Assembly (NCBI RefSeq): GCF_009905725.1
Contig: NZ_JAAAKV010000010.1
Span: 124,001-188,000 of the forward strand
Direction: 5' to 3'
Origin: Emticicia sp. CRIBPO
GTDB lineage: Bacteria; Bacteroidota; Bacteroidia; Cytophagales; Spirosomataceae
Length of the DNA: 64,000 nucleotides
A model generated the notes under the pieces. The model did no database searches and was not told where the DNA came from. It saw nothing but the letters and a program-made list of their open reading frames with translations. Shown piece by piece: positions 1 through 9,712 of this stretch; position 1 is the first letter of the stretch, and every line of letters begins with the position of its first letter. The translations under genes were made by a program, and so were the position numbers.

Positions 1-1071
1 ATCAGTGATACCGTCACCGTCTGTATCAGGACATCCTCTCAGTTCTTTAACACCAGGAACATCAGGACATGCATCGTCTTTGTCAGCTACGCCGTCATTG
101 TCTTTATCAGGACAGCCGTTAAGAGCAGCAGTTCCTACTAAAGTCGGACAAGCGTCATCTTTATCAGCGATACCGTCACCATCTGTATCAGGACATCCTT
201 TCAGGCCAAGAGGACCTGCAAGGGTCGGACAAGCATCATCTTTGTCAGGCACGCCGTCACCATCGGTGTCAGGACATCCCTGGAATTTACGAAGACCCGG
301 TTCGTTAGGGCAAAGGTCACACTTGTCAACCACGCCGTCTTTATCAGAATCTTTGTCGCCAAACCTGTAAGAACCCAGGATGTTGGCAAGGAAGTAACCG
401 TCGTTTCTTCCATCGTTACCAGCTATACTCAGACCATCAAGATAATCTGAAAGAGCATAACGGTAACCCGCTTCCACTCCGATGGTCCATCTTTCGGAAG
501 CGTTGTATTTTAAACCTAAACCAAATGGAATCACAGCACCGAATTTTTTCAGATTGTCTCTGTCGGCTTGTAAATCACGTGGTATAACCGGGAAAGTAGC
601 CCCCGGCTGCTGAGTAATGGTCGGATTGGTGTAAGTGACACCTATACCGGCGAATATGTAAGGAGATAAGGTTTTCTTTGTAAAGCCTTCACAAAGAAAT
701 TTTCTTTCTTTAAAGGGATAGATTTCTGCAAGGAGTGCTGCTTCAACTAAGGGAGAGGTAAACTTCAATCTTCTGTAATCCCATCTTTTGTCAGGGTTGT
801 CAAGATCATTTCCCGCAAGTCTTCCGAAAAGAACCTGAGGACGTACAGCAATGTAATCACTGATATGTCTTCTTAAAAATACGCCCCCTACAAGGCTGTT
901 CTGAGATGCGTAGGGTTTGCTGCAGTGCATATCCCCGAAGTACTGGTTTACGCCTAACAAGGCTCCGACCTCCCAAGGATACGGTTTACATACTGTACAA
1001 GAATCTTGTGCTTGAGTCGTAGTGGATACAAAAGACAAGATTGCTACAAATAAAATTGCGACCTTCTTCAT
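1..1071 (-). CDS. TSP3-repeat outer-membrane beta-barrel protein, C-terminus cut by window edge
   Basis: The frame is open from the ATG at 1071 to base 1, giving 357 visible residues without a stop. It begins with a signal peptide ([16 protein letters not shown], cleavage near AQA/QD). Residues about 30-255 read like an eight-stranded outer-membrane barrel domain with alternating aromatic strands ([23 protein letters not shown]). From about residue 257 there are calcium-binding thrombospondin type 3 repeats of the form [17 protein letters not shown], four or more units. In Bacteroidota such proteins usually end in an OmpA peptidoglycan-binding domain, but that part would lie beyond the window, so OmpA membership is inference. 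A TATTTTTG box sits about 80 bases upstream on the same strand. Confidence 0.85.
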   Translation of the reverse strand, partial: MKKVAILFVAILSFVSTTTQAQDSCTVCKPYPWEVGALLGVNQYFGDMHCSKPYASQNSLVGGVFLRRHISDYIAVRPQVLFGRLAGNDLDNPDKRWDYRRLKFTSPLVEAALLAEIYPFKERKFLCEGFTKKTLSPYIFAGIGVTYTNPTITQQPGATFPVIPRDLQADRDNLKKFGAVIPFGLGLKYNASERWTIGVEAGYRYALSDYLDGLSIAGNDGRNDGYFLANILGSYRFGDKDSDKDGVVDKCDLCPNEPGLRKFQGCPDTDGDGVPDKDDACPTLAGPLGLKGCPDTDGDGIADKDDACPTLVGTAALNGCPDKDNDGVADKDDACPDVPGVKELRGCPDTDGDGITD

Positions 1072-1151
1072 GTTATTTTTGTTTGTTTTATAGAAAAAAT
1101 ACCATTAACCTGGCTAATAAAAATTATGTAATAATTTAATGATAATAAGTG

Positions 1152-1159
1152 CAAAAATA
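1152..1159 (-). promoter_or_regulatory. candidate -7 box (TATTTTTG) for the TSP3-repeat protein
   Basis: On the minus strand this reads TATTTTTG, a match to the Bacteroidota -7 consensus TAnnTTTG. It lies about 80 bases before the ATG at 1071. No TTG was seen at the expected 19-21 base distance upstream, so the call rests on one element only. Confidence 0.4.
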
Positions 1160-1220
1160 TAATAAAATGAATTGAATAAAAATAATTTGGCAAATATTTA
1201 AATTTATTCTTCAAATCAGA

Positions 1221-3353
1221 TCATTGTTTTATCCCGGCTAAATCTAATAAAAAAACATATTCCATGGCTATTTCCCTCAGCTGTGAAAACCTGCCGGAGG
1301 CTCCACCATGCCCGGCCGTCATGTTCGTATGCATGAGCAGCAGGTTGTTGTCTTTCTTCATTTCCCGTAATTTTAAAACCCATTTGGCAGGCTCCCAATA
1401 TTGCACCTGACTGTCATGTAATCCGGTGGTCACCAGCATGTTCGGGTAGCTTTTTGCCTCTACATTGTCATACGGAGAGTAGGAAAGCATATAGTCATAC
1501 GAATCTTTGTTTTTTGGATTACCCCATTCTTCGAATTCCCCGGTGGTCAGCGGGATGGTTTCGTCAAGCATGGTAGTCACCACATCCACAAATGGCACAG
1601 CGGCTACAACACCTTTATACAATTCCGGAGCCTGGTTGATCACAGCTCCCATCAGTAGTCCGCCGGCACTTCCGCCCATGGCAAAAAGTTTCTCCTTATG
1701 AGCAAAATGATGAGAAATGAGGAATTTTGAGCAATCCGCAAAGTCATTGAAAGTGTTTTTCTTCTTAAACATCTTGCCGTCGTCATACCAGTTTCTGCCC
1801 ATTTCCTGGCCGCCCCTGATGTGACAAAGGGCATAGACAAAACCACGGTTCAGCAAGCTCAACCGGTTGGAACTGAAGGATGCGTCCATGGAAGCCCCGT
1901 AAGAACCATACGCATACTGCAGCAATGGTGCGGTACCGTCAATTTTGGTGTCTTTGTGATAGACGATTGAAACAGGTACTTTGGCTCCGTCGCGGGCGGT
2001 TACGAAAATCCGTTCGGTCTTATAATTATTTTTGTCAAAGCCTCCCAATATCTCCTGTTCTTTCATTAATACTTTGGATTTTGTATCCATATTATAATCA
2101 AAGGTAGAAGAGGGGGTAGTCATGGAGTTGTACCCGAAACGCAGCGTCTGGGTATCAAACTCGGGATTGGTGCCGATGTAAGCATCGTAGGCAGGTTCTC
2201 CGAAATCAAGAAAATACTCGTTTTTGGTAGATTGGTTGATGATTTTGAGATTGATCAGCCCTTCTTTTCTTTCCTGGACCACCATATGATTTTTAAAAAC
2301 CTCTATGCCTTCGAGAAGTACTTCGGGGCGGTGCGGGATCACTTCTTTCCAGGCGGTCAGGTCGGCTGTTTTGCCTTCTTTCACTTCCATCAGTTTAAAA
2401 TTGACGGCATTGTCGAGGTTGGTCCTTACATAAAATTTATCCTGATAATGGTCAATAAAATACTCGTGCCCTTTTTTGCGGGGAAGAAACGATTCGAATT
2501 TGCCCGATGGGTTTGAAGCTTCCAGCAGGAAAAATTCGGTAGCTACCCCGTTCTGACCACTGTAAATCGAGATGTATTTTTTAGATTTGGTCCTGTAGAT
2601 GCCCATGTAATACTGGTTGTCTTTCTCTTCGTAAACCAGCTCGTCACGTTTAACATCGGTACCTAATATATGCCTGTACACTTTATCTCCCAGTAAGGTT
2701 TGCTGATCACGGGTGACATAAAATATTGTTTTGTTATCAGCTCCCCAGGCATAATTGCCGCCTTCGGTCAGTTCAATGACATCATCAAGCAGCTTCCCGG
2801 TTTTGAGGTCTTTGAATCTCAGGGTATAATTTCTCCGGCTGATGGTGTCGATCCCGAAGGCCATGATCTGTTCGTTGTCAGATATTTCAAATCCGCCGAT
2901 ATTAAAGTAAGACTGGCCCTCGGCCAGTTTGTTGCCATCCAGGAGTATTTCTTCTGCTCCTTCCAGAGAGCCTTTTTTACGGCAATAAACAGGATATTCT
3001 CCTCCCTGGATAAATCTGGAATAGTAATAATATTGACCGTCTTTATATGGAACCGATTGGTCCGCCTCTTTGATCCTCCCTTTCATTTCTTCAAACAGGC
3101 GGTCTTCGAAGGGTTTCACAGGGGCCATTACCTTGCTCAGGTAATTGTTTTCCGAGTTCAGGTAATCCAGTACCTCCGGGCTTTCCCTTTCATTGATCCA
3201 ATAATAATTGTCGGTACGGGTATGACCATGGATGGTAAGCGGGTGTGGTTTTTTGCTGGCTGCCGGGATGCTGATCCCTTCTTTTTTCATTAATTGTCCG
3301 AACGTCATTTCTGAGATAACTAAAATTGATATGAGTAAAATGTTTTTTTTCAT
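1221..3353 (-). CDS. exported prolyl oligopeptidase family protein (S9A, oligopeptidase B type)
   Basis: Serine peptidase that should cleave short peptides after basic or proline residues, probably in the periplasm. I chose the ATG at 3353 because the product then begins with a signal peptide (MKKNILLISILVISEMTFGQ); an ATG eight codons upstream lengthens it pointlessly. Residues about 30-420 match the beta-propeller lid and the rest the alpha/beta-hydrolase domain. The triad is visible: Ser562 in GGSAGG, Asp647 in GLHDSQV and His682 in AGHGG (710-residue numbering). The length of about 710 fits oligopeptidase B-like proteins. It is divergent from the M28 peptidase with a 150-base gap, so the two exported peptidases could share control, though no operator is visible. 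Confidence 0.93.
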   Translation of the reverse strand: MKKNILLISILVISEMTFGQLMKKEGISIPAASKKPHPLTIHGHTRTDNYYWINERESPEVLDYLNSENNYLSKVMAPVKPFEDRLFEEMKGRIKEADQSVPYKDGQYYYYSRFIQGGEYPVYCRKKGSLEGAEEILLDGNKLAEGQSYFNIGGFEISDNEQIMAFGIDTISRRNYTLRFKDLKTGKLLDDVIELTEGGNYAWGADNKTIFYVTRDQQTLLGDKVYRHILGTDVKRDELVYEEKDNQYYMGIYRTKSKKYISIYSGQNGVATEFFLLEASNPSGKFESFLPRKKGHEYFIDHYQDKFYVRTNLDNAVNFKLMEVKEGKTADLTAWKEVIPHRPEVLLEGIEVFKNHMVVQERKEGLINLKIINQSTKNEYFLDFGEPAYDAYIGTNPEFDTQTLRFGYNSMTTPSSTFDYNMDTKSKVLMKEQEILGGFDKNNYKTERIFVTARDGAKVPVSIVYHKDTKIDGTAPLLQYAYGSYGASMDASFSSNRLSLLNRGFVYALCHIRGGQEMGRNWYDDGKMFKKKNTFNDFADCSKFLISHHFAHKEKLFAMGGSAGGLLMGAVINQAPELYKGVVAAVPFVDVVTTMLDETIPLTTGEFEEWGNPKNKDSYDYMLSYSPYDNVEAKSYPNMLVTTGLHDSQVQYWEPAKWVLKLREMKKDNNLLLMHTNMTAGHGGASGRFSQLREIAMEYVFLLDLAGIKQ

Positions 3354-3505
3354 GCATTGAAATAAATATACATTCAAATAAATAGAAAATAATCTATATT
3401 TAGGGGTTGAAATTCAATTATTATTGGATAGTGTGCCATATTTATTGAAACTTCAATATTATTTTACGTCATAATTTTAAAATAACCTGTTTACTTAAAC
3501 TGTAA

Positions 3506-4984
3506 ATGAAAAAGAATTTCTTCGCATTACTGCTTTTGACTGTTTTTGGCCTTACCGCCTTTTTTGCCAAGCCTACCGACTTTGAAACGGTTTTCAAAAA
3601 AATTAATGAAGATGTCCTGAAAAAAGGACAGGCCTATGAGAGGCTGGAGGAGGCTACCAAAACAATAGGACACCGTCTGACGGGAAGTACCAATGGTAAA
3701 AAAGCCGAAGAATATGCTTTCAATCTTTTGAAAAGCTACGGTTATTCCAATGTAAGCTATCAGCCGTTTGTGGTGGAGTCGTGGTCAAGAGATACAGTGA
3801 GCCTGGCTATTGTACCTGAGAAAAGTGATAATTTCAGAGATGTGGAAGTGGTCGCATTAGCCCATTCCCCGGTTTCGAGCCATCTTTCTGCTCCCGTGGT
3901 AGACTGTGGTGATGGCCTTGATGATGATTTTGAAAAAGTAAAGGAGCAGGTGAAGGGTAAAATCGCCCTTTTTAATATCAATATCCAGTCAGAAAGCAAT
4001 AAAGGAAAGAAAAACCTGCACAGGTCTGAAAAAACAGCCCTGGCGATTAAATATGGTGCCGCGGGTGTGATCATTGCCAATGCAGTTCAGGGTGGCGTTT
4101 TATTGACGGGAACGGCTTCTGTAACAGGAGAACTGATTCCTATTCCGGCGGTTTGCGTATCCGTAGAATCCGGTAAAGCTATACGCAAGTGGATCAGGGA
4201 TGAAAAAGATATACTTGCGGTGATTGATATGCGTAACTTCAGCCGTCCGATCAATGCGAGGAATGTAATCGCTACCTTGCCGGGTACCTCGAAGAAATTG
4301 AAAGATGAAAAAATAGTGATCGGCGGACACCTGGATTCATGGGATCTGGCTACAGGAGCGATGGACAACGGTATCGGCTCTTTTTCGGTGATTGATGTGG
4401 CCAGAGTCTTTAAAAGCCTCAATCTGAAAACCAAAAGAACCATCGAGTTTGTGATGTTTATGGGAGAGGAGCAGGGCTTGCTGGGTTCAAGACACATGGT
4501 TAAGAAATATAAGGAAGAAGGCAAGATAGACCAGGTGAAGCTGATGATCAACCTCGATATGGTGAATAACGCCCAGGGCTTTAATGCTTCGGGAAGACCG
4601 GAACTGAAGGCTTCTTTTGACGAAATAGGGGAAATCATCAAGAAAATTGACAATACTTATCAAAACGCCAACCGCAACGGAGCCGGATTGCACAGCGATC
4701 ACCAGCCATTTATGATCCAGGGTGTGCCGGTAAGTTCGCCGTCCGGAAGTTTCCCTGTGAAGGCTTACAACTGCTATCATGCTAACTGTGACAGGTTTGA
4801 CCTGATTAATAAAGACCAGCTAAATAACAATGTACGCTATACGGCCATGATGTTGTATGCAATGGCCAACCTCGAAAAATTGCCGTCGAAGAAATTCAAC
4901 GATGAAGAAACCAAGGAGTTTTTAATCAAACAAAACCTTAAAAACGAATTGATTATTGGCAAAGACTGGCGTTGGGAGCCTTGA
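3506..4984 (+). CDS. exported M28 family zinc aminopeptidase with PA domain
   Basis: Predicted secreted dizinc peptidase related to carboxypeptidase Q and aminopeptidase S. Residues 1-21 form a signal peptide. A protease-associated insert domain spans about 120-250. The M28 metal and catalytic residues are all visible: His275 in GGHLDSWD, Asp287 in AMDNG, catalytic Glu321 and ligand Glu322 in MGEEQG, Asp351 in NLDM, and His425 in CYHANCD. The length of 492 is usual for the family. It ends 37 bases before the ComM-like gene on the same strand, so read-through is possible. Substrate specificity cannot be read from sequence. Confidence 0.94.
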   Translation: MKKNFFALLLLTVFGLTAFFAKPTDFETVFKKINEDVLKKGQAYERLEEATKTIGHRLTGSTNGKKAEEYAFNLLKSYGYSNVSYQPFVVESWSRDTVSLAIVPEKSDNFRDVEVVALAHSPVSSHLSAPVVDCGDGLDDDFEKVKEQVKGKIALFNINIQSESNKGKKNLHRSEKTALAIKYGAAGVIIANAVQGGVLLTGTASVTGELIPIPAVCVSVESGKAIRKWIRDEKDILAVIDMRNFSRPINARNVIATLPGTSKKLKDEKIVIGGHLDSWDLATGAMDNGIGSFSVIDVARVFKSLNLKTKRTIEFVMFMGEEQGLLGSRHMVKKYKEEGKIDQVKLMINLDMVNNAQGFNASGRPELKASFDEIGEIIKKIDNTYQNANRNGAGLHSDHQPFMIQGVPVSSPSGSFPVKAYNCYHANCDRFDLINKDQLNNNVRYTAMMLYAMANLEKLPSKKFNDEETKEFLIKQNLKNELIIGKDWRWEP

Positions 4985-5021
4985 TTTTAACAGAGATATT
5001 TAATTAATATATAAATCTATC

Positions 5022-6563
5022 ATGTTGTCCACCACTTTTGGAGCTGCGGTTTACGGTGTAAATGCAGCCTTAATTACTGTAGAAGTCAGTGTCATTAAAG
5101 GAATCGGTCTTAATGTTGTGGGTTTGCCGGACGTTGCAGTGAAAGAAAGTTTGCAACGTATTGATGCAGCCCTGAAAAACGGCGGTTATGAACAGAGCCG
5201 TTATAAGACCATCATCAATCTGGCTCCTGCCGATATCCGTAAAGAAGGCTCTTCCTATGATCTGCCGATTGCTCTGTGTCTCATCGCCTGTTCGGGGAAA
5301 GTAGAATTTGAAAGGAATTTTTCAGATTATGTGATCCTGGGCGAATTGTCTCTTGACGGCAAACTGAGACCCATCAAAGGTGTTTTGCCCATCGCGATAG
5401 AAGCCAGGGCCAATAAGCTGAAAGGATTTATTTTGCCAAAAGAAAATGCCAGCGAGGCCTCTATTGTTAATAATCTGGAAGTTATCGGGGTGGAAACACT
5501 GCAGGAAGCCGTGGATTTTCTGGCGGGCACTATTGATATTAAACCGACCGTTACAGATACCCGCGATATCTTTTATCATACCATTACTGAATACGAGGCT
5601 GACTTTTCTCATGTTCAGGGCCAGGAAAATATCAAACGTGCTTTAGAGATTGCTGCTGCGGGCGGACATAATGCCATCATGATCGGCCCTCCCGGAGCCG
5701 GCAAAACCATGCTGGCGAAACGCTTACCCTCTATATTGCCTCCGATGACTTTGATTGAGGCTTTGGAAACTACCAAGATACATTCGGTAGCCGGAAAGCT
5801 GGGAACATCTGCAACGCTGATAGCCCGCAGACCTTTCCGTAACCCGCATCATACGATTTCGGACGCTGCCTTGGTAGGTGGCGGGAGCTTCCCTCAACCA
5901 GGTGAAATCTCCTTGGCACATAATGGTGTCCTTTTTCTTGACGAGCTTCCCGAATTTAAAAGGACGGTACTTGAAGTCATGCGGCAGCCCCTGGAAGAAC
6001 GCAAAGTGGTGATTTCAAGGACAAGACTGGCAGTAGAGTTTCCGTCCAGTTTCATGTTGATTGCGAGTATGAATCCGTGCCCCTGCGGATATTATAACCA
6101 TCCCGACAGGGAATGCACCTGCCCTCCCGGCACAGTAGAAAAATATCTGAACAAAATCTCAGGGCCGTTGCTGGACCGTATCGACCTTCATGTGGAAGTG
6201 ACGCCGGTGAGTTTCGACCAGATCTCTTCCAACCGGAAAAGTGAGACCTCTGCTGAGATCAGGGAGCGTGTGGTTAAAGCGAGAGAGAGGCAGATCGAAA
6301 GATTTAAAGACTTTGAAGAAATACACTCCAATGCCATGATGCCCGCCGAGATGGTTAAGCATGTATGCGAGATCGGTGATCCCGGCAGAACCCTGCTCAA
6401 AAAAGCGATGGAACGCCTCGGTTTATCCGCCAGGGCCTATGACCGCATCCTGAAAGTTTCCCGGACGATCGCCGACCTGGCCGCCTCAGAAGAAATCCGC
6501 ATAGAACACCTGGCCGAAGCCATTCAATACAGGAGCCTGGACAGGGAGAACTGGGCGGGGTGA
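5022..6563 (+). CDS. comM: YifB/ComM family magnesium-chelatase-like AAA+ ATPase
   Basis: ComM is a hexameric helicase that promotes branch migration of incoming DNA during natural transformation; the family is also widespread in organisms without known competence. Residues 1-170 match the Lon-protease-like ChlI fold domain, and residues about 195-400 the AAA+ core with Walker A at 222-229 (GPPGAGKT) and Walker B near 303 (VLFLDE). A Cys cluster (CPCGYYNHP...CTCPP) follows, and the C-terminal Mg_chelatase_C domain ends the protein. At 513 residues it is full length. No other competence genes lie nearby. Confidence 0.95.
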   Translation: MLSTTFGAAVYGVNAALITVEVSVIKGIGLNVVGLPDVAVKESLQRIDAALKNGGYEQSRYKTIINLAPADIRKEGSSYDLPIALCLIACSGKVEFERNFSDYVILGELSLDGKLRPIKGVLPIAIEARANKLKGFILPKENASEASIVNNLEVIGVETLQEAVDFLAGTIDIKPTVTDTRDIFYHTITEYEADFSHVQGQENIKRALEIAAAGGHNAIMIGPPGAGKTMLAKRLPSILPPMTLIEALETTKIHSVAGKLGTSATLIARRPFRNPHHTISDAALVGGGSFPQPGEISLAHNGVLFLDELPEFKRTVLEVMRQPLEERKVVISRTRLAVEFPSSFMLIASMNPCPCGYYNHPDRECTCPPGTVEKYLNKISGPLLDRIDLHVEVTPVSFDQISSNRKSETSAEIRERVVKARERQIERFKDFEEIHSNAMMPAEMVKHVCEIGDPGRTLLKKAMERLGLSARAYDRILKVSRTIADLAASEEIRIEHLAEAIQYRSLDRENWAG

Positions 6564-6582
6564 TTAAGTCGGTATGAGCATT

Positions 6583-6984
6583 TTAAAACACAAACGCCAC
6601 CGTCGGAATATTGATAATGCCCATAGCAGTTGCTGTGTAGGATTGGTTATGGAGCACCTTGTTGCCAGCGGAAATCTTTAAAGTAATGGTTTGTCCCGCT
6701 GAGCCCAAAAATGCCGGTTCAGAGGAGACAATACTTATTCCAGCACCCTGCACTTTAGTGTCATAGGTGACTTGTTTTGCCCAGGGAAGCGGCGTAGCGG
6801 GTTCATCAACCAGTGTGTTTCCGTTGGGACTGGTGTAGACTGCCGAAAGTTTGCCGCTGAAATTACCTGTTACTTCATATGTTATCTGATGGGTATTGCC
6901 CGCAGGAGCATCGTCTGTGCAGCCGCAGGCCATAAAACCCAGGACCAAAATACTGACTATTCTAAGGATTGCTTTTCTGTTCAT
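6583..6984 (-). CDS. small lipoprotein with MmpS-like beta-sandwich
   Basis: Predicted 133-residue lipoprotein: MNRKAILRIVSILVLGFMACGC gives a hydrophobic segment and lipobox ending at Cys. I chose the ATG at 6984 because longer starts put 32 charged residues before the signal. The mature part (ITYEVTG ... VYTSPNGNT ... LPWAKQVTY ... ISAGNKVL) resembles the MmpS transport-accessory domain seen in mycobacterial lipoproteins and in many bacterial lipoproteins of unknown role. This similarity is from memory of the fold pattern. It converges tail to tail with the ComM-like gene, with only 19 bases between the stops. Confidence 0.7.
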   Translation of the reverse strand: MNRKAILRIVSILVLGFMACGCTDDAPAGNTHQITYEVTGNFSGKLSAVYTSPNGNTLVDEPATPLPWAKQVTYDTKVQGAGISIVSSEPAFLGSAGQTITLKISAGNKVLHNQSYTATAMGIINIPTVAFVF

Positions 6985-7150
6985 AACCTGATTTTTTAAC
7001 CGATTTTCACGGAGTTGTTTTGTTATGCAAAGGTCAATTTCAGAAAATAGAATCTCCTTAACTTTAGTTAATAAATCCATGTGCCGTTTGCGAGAACATA
7101 CTATTTTTTAGTTTTAGAAGCTGATCCGTATTTTCATGGACCTATTTTTA

Positions 7151-7158
7151 TAAATTTG
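7151..7158 (+). promoter_or_regulatory. candidate -7 box (TAAATTTG) for the DUF4965 gene
   Basis: TAAATTTG matches the Bacteroidota TAnnTTTG consensus and lies 42 bases before the ATG at 7200. No TTG is present at the standard distance upstream. Confidence 0.45.
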
Positions 7159-7199
7159 ACATTTAATCGTATAAAGAAATTCAACCATTAACAGTTAGC

Positions 7200-9626
7200 A
7201 TGAAACACTTATTCAGCTTTTTTCTTATTTATGTTTACGTCTTAACAGGTACAGCCCAGAGTAGAAAGGCCCCTGCTTATCCGCTTATCACCCACGATCC
7301 TTATTTCAGCATCTGGTCTAATACAGACCAACTCACAGGTTCACCCACCAGGCACTGGACAGGCACCGAGCATTCACTGCTGGGCTATGCCGAAGTAGAC
7401 GGTAAAAACTACAGATTTCTTGGGGGTAAGTCGGATGATTACGATAGTATACTGCCTGCCGGGGACGTCGAAAATTACCAGGCGAAATATACCGAAAACG
7501 AGCCCGGTAAAGACTGGAGTGCGGTGGCATTTGACGATAGCCAATGGAAAACCGGAGCCGCCCCTTTCGGCAATATTGATGGCGTATCCAAAACCCGCTG
7601 GGAAAGCCGCAATATCTGGATGAGGAGAACATTTACATTGAACGATATCAACCTTGACGAGGCTTTGCTAAAGCTGCAATATGATGATGATGTGGAGGTT
7701 TACCTGAATGGCGAGCTGATTTACAATGCTAATTGTTGTGCGGGTAAATACAAGCTTTTGCCATTGACCCCATCAATAAAATCAAAATTAAAGAAAGGAA
7801 AGAACCTCTTTGCCATTCACGTCATCAACACAGGTGGCGGAGCATTGCTGGATATTGGTATTGTGAAGAAGGTTAAACCGGTGGTGGACGCGAACCAGTT
7901 AGTGGCTGTTCAGAAATCAGTAAAGTTAAACGCTACCCAGACGATTTATGAATTTACCTGTGGTAAAGTGAACCTGGAACTGACATTCACGTCTCCTTTG
8001 CTTATCAATGATCTGGATATTATGGCTCGTCCTGTTTCTTATATATCAACTAAAGTGAAGTCTGTTGACGGTAAAACCCACCAGGTGAAAGTAAGTCTTA
8101 CCGCTTCTACGGATATTGCTTCAAATACCCCTTCCCAGCAGATCAAAGCTATTAAATATGAGCAGGATGGATTGAAAATTTTAAAAGCCGGTACTATCGA
8201 ACAGGCAGTGTTAAAGAAAAAGGGGGATGATCTGCGTATTGACTGGGGTTATATGTACCTGGCAACAGCAGCTTCAGCTAACGTAAAACAGAGCTTTGTT
8301 CAAAAGGGTGAGGGAAATGATCAGCTGGAAATTACCGGTAAAAGCTTAGGTTTAAAGACAGACGCAAATCTGGGTGCTGTAGGCAGCACAGCCAAAGAAC
8401 AGGTGTTTTTGCTCGGCTATGATGATTTGTACTCTGTTCAGTATTTTGGTAAAAACTTATTACCATGGTGGAAAGAAAAGGGGTCAACGATCGAAAGTGA
8501 ACTTAGTAAGGCAGCAAAAGGCTATCCTCAGATTATTGCTAAGTGTAAACAAATAAATCAAACTATTTATAACGATGCTTTAAAAGCCGGGGGTGTAACA
8601 TATGCCAGACTCTGTGAGTTGGCCTATCGTCAGAGTATTGCCGCACATAAGCTGGTGAAAAGCCCTGAAGGCGAAATCCTGTTTTTATCCAAAGAAAACT
8701 TCAGCAACGGCTCCATCAATACTGTGGATGTGACTTACCCTTCTGCTCCTTTGTTTTTGATTTACAATCCCGATTTGCTGAAAGGCATGCTTAACGGTAT
8801 ATTTTACTACAGCGAAAGCGGTAAATGGGCTAAGCCCTTTGCTGCACATGACCTGGGGACTTACCCTTTGGCCAACGGACAAACCTACGGAGAAGACATG
8901 CCTGTGGAAGAATGTGGTAACATGATCATCCTGGCCGGGGCAATCAGTAAGGTTGAAAATAACGCAAGTTATGCCAAAAAGCATTGGAACACCCTTACGA
9001 TCTGGGCTGATTACCTGAGTAAATACGGTTTTGATCCTGAAAATCAATTATGTACGGACGACTTTGCAGGTCACCTGGCCCGTAATGCCAACCTTTCCGT
9101 TAAAGCCATCGTGGCCCTGGGTGCGTACACTGAAATGGCCAGGAAAATCGGAGAGACAGCTGCCGCAGACAAATATGAAAACATGACCAAAGGCTTCGTC
9201 AAAAACTGGATGGAAATGGCAAAAGACGGAGACCATTATGCACTGACTTTCGATAAAAAAGGCACCTGGAGTCAGAAATATAACCTGGTGTGGGATAAGG
9301 TGCTGAAAATGAATTATTTTCCGAAACCGGTACTGGAGACGGAAGTTAAATATTATCTGACCAGGCAAAACAGATACGGCCTGCCACTGGATAGCCGCAG
9401 GGACTATACCAAGTCCGACTGGATCGTATGGACCTCAGTGTTGGCAGATAACAAGAAGGATTTTGAAGCCTTTATCAATCCCATTTACACTTATGCCCTT
9501 GAGACGACCTCACGCGTGCCTATCAGCGACTGGCATGAAACGAAAACAGGGGTTATGAGTGGTTTTCAGGCAAGAAGCGTAGTAGGAGGGTATTTTATGA
9601 AGGTTCTGGAGATGAAAATGAAGTGA
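7200..9626 (+). CDS. exported glutaminase-like protein (DUF4964/DUF5127/DUF4965/DUF1793) with inserted jelly-roll domain
   Basis: Secreted protein of the family whose fungal member GtaA is a glutaminase; activity of the bacterial members is largely untested. Residues 1-20 are a signal peptide. The start APAYPLITHDPYFSIWS is the DUF4964 signature. Residues about 100-225 look like a galactose-binding-type jelly roll (FDDSQWKTGAAPFG ... DDDVEVYLNGELIYNA ... NLFAIHVINTGGGALLDIG). DUF5127 follows, and the alpha/alpha toroid (DUF4965/DUF1793) occupies the C-terminal half with YGEDMPVEECGNM and LDSRRDYTKSDWIVWTS. At 808 residues it is near the usual size. It stands alone between a promoter box and a strong terminator. 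Confidence 0.88.
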   Translation: MKHLFSFFLIYVYVLTGTAQSRKAPAYPLITHDPYFSIWSNTDQLTGSPTRHWTGTEHSLLGYAEVDGKNYRFLGGKSDDYDSILPAGDVENYQAKYTENEPGKDWSAVAFDDSQWKTGAAPFGNIDGVSKTRWESRNIWMRRTFTLNDINLDEALLKLQYDDDVEVYLNGELIYNANCCAGKYKLLPLTPSIKSKLKKGKNLFAIHVINTGGGALLDIGIVKKVKPVVDANQLVAVQKSVKLNATQTIYEFTCGKVNLELTFTSPLLINDLDIMARPVSYISTKVKSVDGKTHQVKVSLTASTDIASNTPSQQIKAIKYEQDGLKILKAGTIEQAVLKKKGDDLRIDWGYMYLATAASANVKQSFVQKGEGNDQLEITGKSLGLKTDANLGAVGSTAKEQVFLLGYDDLYSVQYFGKNLLPWWKEKGSTIESELSKAAKGYPQIIAKCKQINQTIYNDALKAGGVTYARLCELAYRQSIAAHKLVKSPEGEILFLSKENFSNGSINTVDVTYPSAPLFLIYNPDLLKGMLNGIFYYSESGKWAKPFAAHDLGTYPLANGQTYGEDMPVEECGNMIILAGAISKVENNASYAKKHWNTLTIWADYLSKYGFDPENQLCTDDFAGHLARNANLSVKAIVALGAYTEMARKIGETAAADKYENMTKGFVKNWMEMAKDGDHYALTFDKKGTWSQKYNLVWDKVLKMNYFPKPVLETEVKYYLTRQNRYGLPLDSRRDYTKSDWIVWTSVLADNKKDFEAFINPIYTYALETTSRVPISDWHETKTGVMSGFQARSVVGGYFMKVLEMKMK

Positions 9627-9658
9627 CATTTCTCCGGAAATATTGATATGACAAAACA

Positions 9659-9692
9659 AAAACACCGGCCAGTTTTCCTGAGCCGGTGTTTT
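9659..9692. terminator. bidirectional intrinsic terminator
   Basis: An 11-bp stem (AACACCGGC with GCCGGTGTT as its core, 9659-9669 and 9682-9692) has A and T runs on its two sides. It lies between the convergent DUF4965 and dsbD genes and can serve both. Confidence 0.85.
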
Positions 9693-9712
9693 CTTGTATA
9701 AAAACGAATTTG

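Noticed and set aside
5-370. Plus-strand frame of 121 codons with a repeated SGHPL/SLSATPS pattern
   Set aside because: It is the reverse reading of the TSP3 repeats of the minus-strand outer-membrane protein; the repetition comes from those repeats.
2700-3293. 197-codon plus-strand frame inside the S9 peptidase gene
   Set aside because: It lies entirely antisense to a gene with an intact catalytic triad and shows no known motif.
4087-4653. 188-codon minus-strand frame inside the M28 peptidase gene
   Set aside because: Antisense shadow of a conserved coding region; Ser/Leu/Ile-rich composition typical of complement frames.
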